Assembly (NCBI GenBank): GCA_028277395.1 | Contig: JANQGJ010000034.1 | Span: 1-64,000, forward strand | Direction of reading: 5' to 3' | From: Bacteroidales bacterium | GTDB lineage: Bacteria > Bacteroidota > Bacteroidia > Bacteroidales > F082 | Length of the DNA stretch: 64,000 bases | Shown: positions 57,922-64,000 of the stretch, piece by piece | Numbering within the stretch: position 1 is the stretch's first letter | Layout: each line of letters opens with the position of its first letter | Position numbers and translations under genes: made by a program | Notes under the pieces: generated by a model | Databases searched by the model: none | What the model saw: the letters and a program-made list of their open reading frames with translations, nothing else | What the model was told of the DNA's origin: nothing

Positions 57922-58527
57922 ATGTATCTGACTATTTTTAAAAGACTTTTTGATTTTTTGATAGCTTTGCTAGCATTTATTTTTTGTTTTCCGTTGTTTA
58001 TTTTTATTGTATTTACTTTGTTTTTAATTAATTCAGGTAACCCATTTTTTACTCAAGTACGTCCCGGTCTTAATGGTACTCTGTTCAAAGTTATAAAGTT
58101 TAAAACCATGACAGATAAAAAAGATTCCAATGGTGATTTACTACCTGATAGGGATCGTTTAACACCAATAGGATTATTTGTCAGAAAAGCTTCTCTTGAT
58201 GAACTGCCGCAGTTAATAAATGTTATTAAAGGCGACATGAGTTTAATTGGTCCAAGGCCATTATTACCTGAATACCTTCCTTTGTACAATAATTTTCAGC
58301 AACGAAGACATGAGGTAAAACCCGGAATTACAGGTTGGGCACAGGTAAATGGGAGAAATGCAATATCATGGAACAAAAAATTTGAATATGATGTTTGGTA
58401 TGTTGACAATTGTTCATTCATGATTGACATGAAAATTGTTTTGATGACAATTAGTAAAGTAGTGAAAAGTGAAGGAATTAGTCAAGAAGGTGTGGCCACA
58501 ATGGAAAGATTTACTGGAAATAACTAA
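57922..58527 (+). CDS. Initiating phosphoglycosyl transferase (PglC/WcaJ C-domain type)
   Basis: 201 residues from ATG 57922 (an in-frame TTG lies at 57913). One hydrophobic re-entrant helix (FDFLIALLAFIFCFPLFIFIVF) then the catalytic domain with GNPFFTQVRPG, FKTMTD, KASLDELPQLINVIKGDMSLIGPRPLLPEYL and GITGWAQVNGRNAI. The Asp-Glu dyad in LDELPQ is present. Transfers a phospho-sugar to undecaprenyl phosphate; the next gene's PglD-type function points to diNAc-bacillosamine. Monotopic small form, no N-terminal Rossmann domain. Confidence 0.92.
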   Translation: MYLTIFKRLFDFLIALLAFIFCFPLFIFIVFTLFLINSGNPFFTQVRPGLNGTLFKVIKFKTMTDKKDSNGDLLPDRDRLTPIGLFVRKASLDELPQLINVIKGDMSLIGPRPLLPEYLPLYNNFQQRRHEVKPGITGWAQVNGRNAISWNKKFEYDVWYVDNCSFMIDMKIVLMTISKVVKSEGISQEGVATMERFTGNN

Positions 58528-58538
58528 TAATTACAAAT

Positions 58539-59186
58539 ATGAAAGAAATTGCAGTATATGGAGTAGGTGGCTTTGGAAGAGAAGTCCATTCATTAATCGA
58601 TCAGATTAACCATGAAAAACAAGAGTACGAATTTATTGGATATTTTGATGATGGTATTCGGAAAGGAGAACTGATAAATGGATATCCTGTACTAGGAGGT
58701 AAATCCGAATTAAATAGCTGGGATAAAAACTTAAATGTGGTTTTTGCCATTGGTGATCCTAAAACAAAAAAAGATATTATAAACAGCATCAAGAATACAA
58801 GTTTATCTTACCCAATTCTTATACATCCAAATGTATTAATTGGTGATATGAAATTCAACTCTGTTGGAGAAGGTGCTATTATTTGCGCAGGAAACATTAT
58901 TACCGTAAATATAGAAATAGGTAAGCATGTAATTTTAAACCTCTCATGCACAACTGGTCATGATACAAAAATAGGAGATTATAGTTCATTCATGCCAACG
59001 GTTAATATATCAGGTGAGGTCGTTATTGAAGAAGGAGTTTATGTAGGTACCGGAGCGAAAATTATCAATCAACTTACAATTGGAGAGTTCTCAATTATTG
59101 GCTCAGGAGCAGTTGTAGCGAAAAGCATACCTCCCAAATGTACTGCTGTTGGAATACCTGCAAAACCAATTAAGTTTCATGAATAA
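58539..59186 (+). CDS. PglD/NeuD-family UDP-sugar acetyltransferase
   Basis: 215 residues. Rossmann-like N-terminus (VYGVGGFGREVHSLIDQI) and beta-helix C-terminus (IGKHVILNLSCTTGHDTKIGDYSSFMPTVNISGEV, with the catalytic His in GHDT). PglD acetylates the 4-amino group of UDP-4-amino-4,6-dideoxy-GlcNAc. The matching aminotransferase and dehydratase lie at 61116 and 62532, apart because of an inserted IS630 remnant and a second transferase gene. Paralogue of 32220. Confidence 0.87.
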   Translation: MKEIAVYGVGGFGREVHSLIDQINHEKQEYEFIGYFDDGIRKGELINGYPVLGGKSELNSWDKNLNVVFAIGDPKTKKDIINSIKNTSLSYPILIHPNVLIGDMKFNSVGEGAIICAGNIITVNIEIGKHVILNLSCTTGHDTKIGDYSSFMPTVNISGEVVIEEGVYVGTGAKIINQLTIGEFSIIGSGAVVAKSIPPKCTAVGIPAKPIKFHE

Positions 59187-59200
59187 GTTATTGATTGTTT

Positions 59201-59338
59201 ATGCCTTTTGTTGATGTTGACTCTGAAATATGGACAAATGCCTTAAAGGAATTACAGTTTGATTTTTACCAATTACCGGACTATTGTAAAATTGAATCAG
59301 ATGTTTTAAAAGTTAAACTGGTTTATTGGTATATTTAA
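59201..59338 (+). pseudogene. N-terminal fragment of a FemAB/GNAT-like protein
   Basis: A 45-residue remnant beginning MPFVDVDSEIWTNALKEL then FDFYQLPDYCKIES resembles the start of GNAT/FemAB-type acyltransferases found in Bacteroidota polysaccharide loci. It ends 60 bp before the IS630-type remnant and no further part is found after it, so it was probably cut by that insertion. Confidence 0.5.
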
Positions 59339-59398
59339 CTAATGTCAAGTCAAACATAATATTTGTGGTAAAATGATTATCTTTGATGAAAAATTAAA

Positions 59399-60360
59399 AT
59401 GATGAAGAAATATCATGTTACCCTAACAGAAGAAGAAAGAAAAGAACTTGAATCAATAACCAACAAAGGGAAAAGGAGTGCCAGGGTTATTCAAAGTGCC
59501 TATATATTACTCAATTGCGATACAGGGGGCCAGGAGAGAGCCATGAAAGATTCCGAAATCGCAAAGTTCTTGGGTATTGCAGAAAGAACAGTGGAGAACA
59601 TAAGGAAAAAATTTGTTATGGATGGATACGAAATTGCCTTACATGGAAAACCAAGCGAACGTGTTTACAAAAAAAGCATAGATGGGAAAACAGAGGCCTG
59701 GATAATAGCGCTGAGTTGCAGCTAGCCACAACAGGATATGCAAGGTGGTCGTTGAGGCTGTTGGCTGACCGGGCTGTTGAGCTGGAATACATAGATTCGG
59801 TTTCGCACGAAACAGTTCGTTCTGTTTTAAAAAAACGAGCTAAAACCGTGGAAGAAAAAAGGATGGGTAATCCCCCGTTACAAAATATTGATTTTGTGGT
59901 TAATATGGAAAATGTTCTTAGTGTATATAAACACCCTTATGACCCAGTTAACCCGGTAATATGCATGGATAAATCGCCAAAACAATCTATAAAGGAAATT
60001 AAAAGCCAATTAAAATGAAGCCAGGCAGTTGAAGAAAGATATGATTATGAATACTGGCGCAATTGGGGTTGTAATATATTTATGTCTAAGAACCGCTATC
60101 GGGGAAACGTTATGTAAAGGGTACTGAGCGGAAAACAAAAAAGGACTGGGTCGTATTTATTTCAGAAATTGCCGAACAAAACAAAGATGTTGAGAAGACC
60201 ACCCTTGTAATGGACAATTTTTGAATACATAAACTAGGGGCACTTTATGAAGCATTCCCGCCATTGAAAGCAAAATCTATATTAGATATGTTTGAATTTG
60301 TCTACACTCCAATGACCTCTTCCCAAAAAAATGGGGAAGCTTACAATGGACAATTTTTTC
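59399..60360 (+). pseudogene. IS630-family transposase, decayed
   Basis: The first frame (59399-59725) has an IS630-type HTH: EIAKFLGIAERTVENIRKKF and GYEIALHGKPSERVYKK. The reading then shifts to another frame (to 60018) with GYARWSLRLLADRAVELEYID and VSHETVRSVLKKRAKT, and the DDE region with NPVICMDKSPKQ and later TLVMDNF..HKLGALYEAFPPL is in further shifted frames with stops. At least four disruptions make it non-functional. End repeats were not recognised. Confidence 0.82.
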
Positions 60361-60418
60361 TTTTATTTTCTAAATGCACAATGGGTTAGAATTTATATAT
60401 TTATATTATGCTTAGGTT

Positions 60419-61024
60419 TTGAAGAAAAGAGTATTTGATATTGTGTTTTCGAGTATTTTTATTGTTTTGCTTTTACCAATTTTTTTATTGGTTAGTATTT
60501 TAATACTTATTTTTATGCCAGGTCCGATTATTTTCAAACAAATAAGGGTTGGTAGAAATGAGAAGCTTTTCGAAATTTTTAAGTTTAGAACAATGAGAAC
60601 TGGCAAAATAACTACTACAGTTACTTTAAGTGATGATAGAAGAATAACTTTTATTGGACGAACTCTTAGAAAAACTAAAGTTGATGAGTTACCTCAACTT
60701 TGGAATGTTTTAAAAGGTGATATGAGTATTGTTGGTCCACGCCCAGATGTACCTGAATATGTAGATAGAATATCTTCTGAACGAAAAGAAATTATATTAA
60801 GTGTTAGGCAAGGCCTTACCGGACTTGATTCTATTGCATATCCTGATGAAGAATCACTATTAGCAACAAAAGAAAACCCGATTGAATATTATGACAATAT
60901 ATTGCATCCTGATAAAGTAAGATTAAATGTTCAATATGTTAAAAACATGAATTTTTGGCTTGATATTAGAATAATATTAAAAACATTATTCAGGCAAAAG
61001 TTTAAGGAAGAGCATTTATCATAA
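60419..61024 (+). CDS. Second initiating phosphoglycosyl transferase
   Basis: 201 residues, TTG start at 60419 reading MKKRVFDIVFSS; no ATG is available in this frame, and the IS630 remnant ends only ~60 bp upstream, so the original start may have been altered. Membrane helix (IVLLLPIFLLVSILILIF), then GPIIFKQIRVGRNEKLF, FKFRTMRTG, KVDELPQLWNVLKGDMSIVGPRPDVPEYV and RQGLTGLDSIAY. Both catalytic elements (Asp-Glu in VDELPQ) remain. Typical of WcaJ/EpsL-type enzymes. Confidence 0.87.
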   Translation: MKKRVFDIVFSSIFIVLLLPIFLLVSILILIFMPGPIIFKQIRVGRNEKLFEIFKFRTMRTGKITTTVTLSDDRRITFIGRTLRKTKVDELPQLWNVLKGDMSIVGPRPDVPEYVDRISSERKEIILSVRQGLTGLDSIAYPDEESLLATKENPIEYYDNILHPDKVRLNVQYVKNMNFWLDIRIILKTLFRQKFKEEHLS

Positions 61025-61115
61025 TGATCAAATTTTAGTAAACCTTTATTGTTTACCAATCGAATATTGTGTTTTTCAGTCTCAATCTAAGTACTAACCT
61101 TAATCTCGAATAAAA

Positions 61116-62264
61116 ATGATACTACCTTCGAAAATATGGCTTTCCTCTCCTCATATGGGTTTGATGGAACAAAAATATATAACTGAAGCATTTGACACAA
61201 ATTGGGTAGCTCCCGTGGGTCCACATGTAAATGAATTTGAAAATGAGTTATGTAGTTATACAGGTATAAAAAATGCTGCAGCTTTAGCATCCGGGACTTC
61301 AGCAATACATCTGGCTCTGATTTTACTAGGTGTAGGAAATGGTGATAAAGTATTGTGTCAAAGCATGACCTTTTCAGCTTCTGCAAACCCAATAGTTTAT
61401 CAGGGAGCCATTCCGGTATTTATTGATTCGGAAAAAGAAAGCTGGAATATGGACCCCAAACTCATGGAAGATGCAATTATTGATTTAAAATCAAAAGGTG
61501 AAAGTCCTAAGGCCATCATACCTGTGCATCTGTATGGAATGCCGGCAAAAATGGATGTTATCATAGAAATAGCATCCAGGTACCAGATACCTGTTATTGA
61601 AGATGCTGCTGAAGCACTTGGCTCCGGCATTAATAATAAAAAGTGCGGTACATTTGGAGACATGAGTATTCTCTCATTTAACGGGAACAAAATAATCACA
61701 ACAAGTAGCGGCGGTGCATTATTGTCAGATAATAAGGAGTTTATCGAGAAAGCACGGTTTTTAGCAACACAGGCCAGAGATGATGCACCTCATTATCAAC
61801 ATTCAAGTATAGGTTACAACTATAGATTAAGCAATGTACTGGCCGGCATAGGACGTGGACAGTTACAAATTTTAGATACTCGTGTTGGTCAGAGAAGAAC
61901 TAACTTTAAGAGATATGTTGAATATTTTAATAAGGTTAATGGCAGAGGGTACCAGGTAGAATTTCAGCCTGAACCTGAAAATTGTTTCTCAAACCGGTGG
62001 TTAACCTCCATACTAATTGATCCAGAAAGGAATAAAGGTATTACCAGAGAAGTTCTGAGATTAGCTTTTAATGAAGATAACATTGAGTCACGTCCCCTGT
62101 GGAAACCAATGCATATTCAGCCTGTGTTTAAGGGAGCACCATCATTTACTGACGGAACCTCAGAGTGGTTATTTGATAATGGCCTGTGTTTACCTTCAGG
62201 ATCAAATTTATCTGAAGATGACTTCAGAAGGATTGAAAAGGTTATGGATATGGTATTTAAATAG
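61116..62264 (+). CDS. DegT/DnrJ/EryC1/StrS aminotransferase, PglE type
   Basis: 382 residues. PLP lysine Lys192 in SFNGNKIITTSSGG; LASGTSAIHLALILLGVG and IEDAAEALGS bind the cofactor. Opens with KIWLSSPHMGLMEQKYI, the PglE/bacillosamine-type N-terminus, distinct from the LegC copy at 31051. It would aminate the keto-sugar made by the membrane dehydratase at 62532, whose gene starts 267 bp downstream; that gap holds no gene that I can see. Confidence 0.92.
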   Translation: MILPSKIWLSSPHMGLMEQKYITEAFDTNWVAPVGPHVNEFENELCSYTGIKNAAALASGTSAIHLALILLGVGNGDKVLCQSMTFSASANPIVYQGAIPVFIDSEKESWNMDPKLMEDAIIDLKSKGESPKAIIPVHLYGMPAKMDVIIEIASRYQIPVIEDAAEALGSGINNKKCGTFGDMSILSFNGNKIITTSSGGALLSDNKEFIEKARFLATQARDDAPHYQHSSIGYNYRLSNVLAGIGRGQLQILDTRVGQRRTNFKRYVEYFNKVNGRGYQVEFQPEPENCFSNRWLTSILIDPERNKGITREVLRLAFNEDNIESRPLWKPMHIQPVFKGAPSFTDGTSEWLFDNGLCLPSGSNLSEDDFRRIEKVMDMVFK

Positions 62265-62531
62265 CAGGGAACAAATCATTATTTAGTCAATTCATCATAT
62301 AATTTAGCAGTAAAGGAAGTCAGTTATGGTGTACTACATGAGATATTACAATTATAATGCAGTTAATAATAATTAGAAGTATTTGAAATATTGATGTTGG
62401 TAAACTAATACATTAATAATTCATTAATTCTGTCTTCCATAGATGCTATCTCAGCTATTTTATTTATATTGCAACTAAATAATGCTATCTTCGTAGTATT
62501 ATTACGGAATTAAGTAACAAAACTATAGCTA

Positions 62532-64000
62532 ATGATTAAACGTATTGTAGATTCATATTCCAGCAATTTTATTTCGAGTTGGACTGTCCTGATACTGGAT
62601 ACTGTTACTGTTATTGGTGCTTTTGTACTAGCCTATTTTGTGAGATTTAATTTCAATTACCTTGTAATTGATCCTGTTAATGTTCAAATACAGATAGTTA
62701 GCACAAGCTCTGCTTATTTTCTGTCTTTCTTAGCTATAAGATCATATGTAGGAATTATCAGGCATACTGGTCTTTCGGATGTATTCAGGATACTTAAGGC
62801 TGTTGGTATTTCATTGGGAATATTAATATTGATTAACATTGTTTTAGTTTCAAACGATATTAAAAGTTCTTTTATAGTACCTTATTCCATTTTAATACTA
62901 CATTTTCTTCTATCCTTATTTCTACTTGTTGGAATCAGGGTTGCAGTGAAATTATTCTTCATTCAGATAACAAGACAATTTACAAAGGAAAAAATACCTG
63001 TTTTTATTTATGGAGCCGGAGCATCAGGTATGCTTACTAAAAATGCATTGGTTCAGGATAGAGCTTATCGCTATGATATTGTTGCCTATATCGATGATAA
63101 TCCATCAAAAGTAAGTAAACGACTCGAAGGAATACCGGTTGTTACACCATTTAGAGCACTTCGTCCTTCTTATATTAAACGACATGGTATAAAACAGTTG
63201 ATAATTGCAATTCAGGGTATTCATCCTGAAAAGAAAAAAAAGGTTGTTGAGGCCGGACTAGACTTACATTTGGATGTTAAAGTTGTTCCTGCTATAGATT
63301 ATTGGATAAACGGACAACTTAGCTCTCAACAATTACGGAGAGTGAAAATTGAAGAACTTCTTGAACGTGATCCAATAGAACTGGATAGTAGAAATATCAG
63401 AGAAGAAATTAAGAATAAGGTTATTATGGTAACAGGTGGTGCCGGTTCCATCGGTTGCGAAATTGCACGCCAGGTTATCAATTATGGACCTAAGAGATTA
63501 ATTATTCTTGATCAGGCGGAATCACCAATGTATGACCTGCAGTTTGAGATAGTTAATACCAGGGTATATCAAAAGTATCTCAACAGGATTGAATTTGTAA
63601 TTGCCAATGTTAAGGATAAACTCAGGATGGACAATATTTTTGATCTGTACCGTCCTGATATTATATATCATGCAGCAGCTTATAAGCATGTACCCCTAAT
63701 GGAAAATAATCCATATGAAGCTCTTATGGTAAATATTTTCGGAACAAAAATCGTTGCAGACCTTTCAATAAAGTATGAATGTGATAAATTTGTAATGGTA
63801 TCGACCGATAAAGCTGTTAACCCAACAAATATAATGGGGGCATCCAAAAGGATAGCTGAAATGTATATCCAAAGTCTTTCATATGGTACTACAAAGTTTG
63901 TAACTACTCGTTTTGGTAATGTTCTTGGTTCAAATGGTTCGGTTGTCCCTCTGTTTAGAAAACAACTGGAGTCTGGTGGACCTATAACAGTTACGCATAA
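62532..64000 (+). CDS. Membrane-bound nucleoside-diphosphate sugar 4,6-dehydratase (PglF/CapD family), 3' partial
   Basis: ATG at 62532; 489 codons run off the window end without a stop. Four membrane segments lie in ~15-140 (e.g. WTVLILDTVTVIGAFVLAYF), then a Rossmann regulatory domain (FIYGAGASGMLTKNAL) and the SDR domain with GGAGSIG at 302-308. The active site is S424-T-D-K427..M435-G-A-S-K439, Met in place of Tyr, as in PglF. It dehydrates UDP-GlcNAc to the 4-keto-6-deoxy sugar for the PglE and PglD homologues upstream. Confidence 0.93.
   Translation, partial: MIKRIVDSYSSNFISSWTVLILDTVTVIGAFVLAYFVRFNFNYLVIDPVNVQIQIVSTSSAYFLSFLAIRSYVGIIRHTGLSDVFRILKAVGISLGILILINIVLVSNDIKSSFIVPYSILILHFLLSLFLLVGIRVAVKLFFIQITRQFTKEKIPVFIYGAGASGMLTKNALVQDRAYRYDIVAYIDDNPSKVSKRLEGIPVVTPFRALRPSYIKRHGIKQLIIAIQGIHPEKKKKVVEAGLDLHLDVKVVPAIDYWINGQLSSQQLRRVKIEELLERDPIELDSRNIREEIKNKVIMVTGGAGSIGCEIARQVINYGPKRLIILDQAESPMYDLQFEIVNTRVYQKYLNRIEFVIANVKDKLRMDNIFDLYRPDIIYHAAAYKHVPLMENNPYEALMVNIFGTKIVADLSIKYECDKFVMVSTDKAVNPTNIMGASKRIAEMYIQSLSYGTTKFVTTRFGNVLGSNGSVVPLFRKQLESGGPITVTH

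Noticed and set aside
25000-64000. CRISPR array or restriction/defence system in the accessory region
   Set aside because: No spaced direct repeats and no nuclease, methylase or Cas motifs; all intact genes fit polysaccharide synthesis or transposition.

Overview
The window is a piece of a low-GC Bacteroidota chromosome, probably from a free-living Bacteroidia lineage. The evidence is a type IX secretion type-B C-terminal domain protein next to a PorP/SprF-family protein, a carboxypeptidase-regulatory-domain TonB receptor, promoters of the TTTG-N19/20-TAnnTTTG type, mostly absent Shine-Dalgarno sequences, and the gene order tRNA-tuf-tRNA-Trp-secE-nusG-rplKAJL-rpoBC. No rRNA operon or CRISPR array is present.

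Bases 1-25000 are mostly housekeeping: T9SS-related surface proteins (1-2164), a TonB-dependent receptor, a DPP-IV-type peptidase, rpsU, a Xer recombinase, a hibernation factor, five tRNAs around tuf, and the secE-nusG-ribosomal protein-RNA polymerase block. Then come a DUF3467 protein, a NUDIX hydrolase, a small outer-membrane barrel protein, and a winged-helix protein that sits at the head of a polysaccharide locus.

Bases 25328-64000 are one large surface-polysaccharide locus, all on the + strand. The left flank makes nucleotide-sugar uronic acids (UDP-GlcA, UDP-GalA, UDP-GlcNAcA). The very AT-rich centre (about 29860-49558) is a nonulosonic-acid (legionaminic/sialic-type) pathway, followed by a candidate transferase, Wzx flippase, Wzy polymerase and glycosyltransferases. 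The right flank has a bi-domain oxidoreductase, WecB-type epimerase, heparinase-fold protein, a glycosyltransferase, two phosphoglycosyl transferases, and a bacillosamine-type set (aminotransferase, acetyltransferase, and a membrane dehydratase running off the window). An intact IS3-family element, a decayed IS630-family element, a relic of an IS3 end and two gene fragments mark rearrangement.

The most unusual part is 32824-36515. A dedicated acyl carrier protein, a short adenylate-forming ligase, a FabG-like reductase, a PIG-L deacetylase and a GNAT-like acyltransferase are packed without gaps between the early (dehydratase, aminotransferase, NeuD) and late (NeuB, NeuA, CBS-guanylyltransferase) nonulosonate genes. 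I infer a pathway that swaps an N-acetyl group for an ACP-borne acyl group, possibly hydroxyacyl, on a nine-carbon sugar. No hydrolysing UDP-sugar 2-epimerase lies within this cluster.
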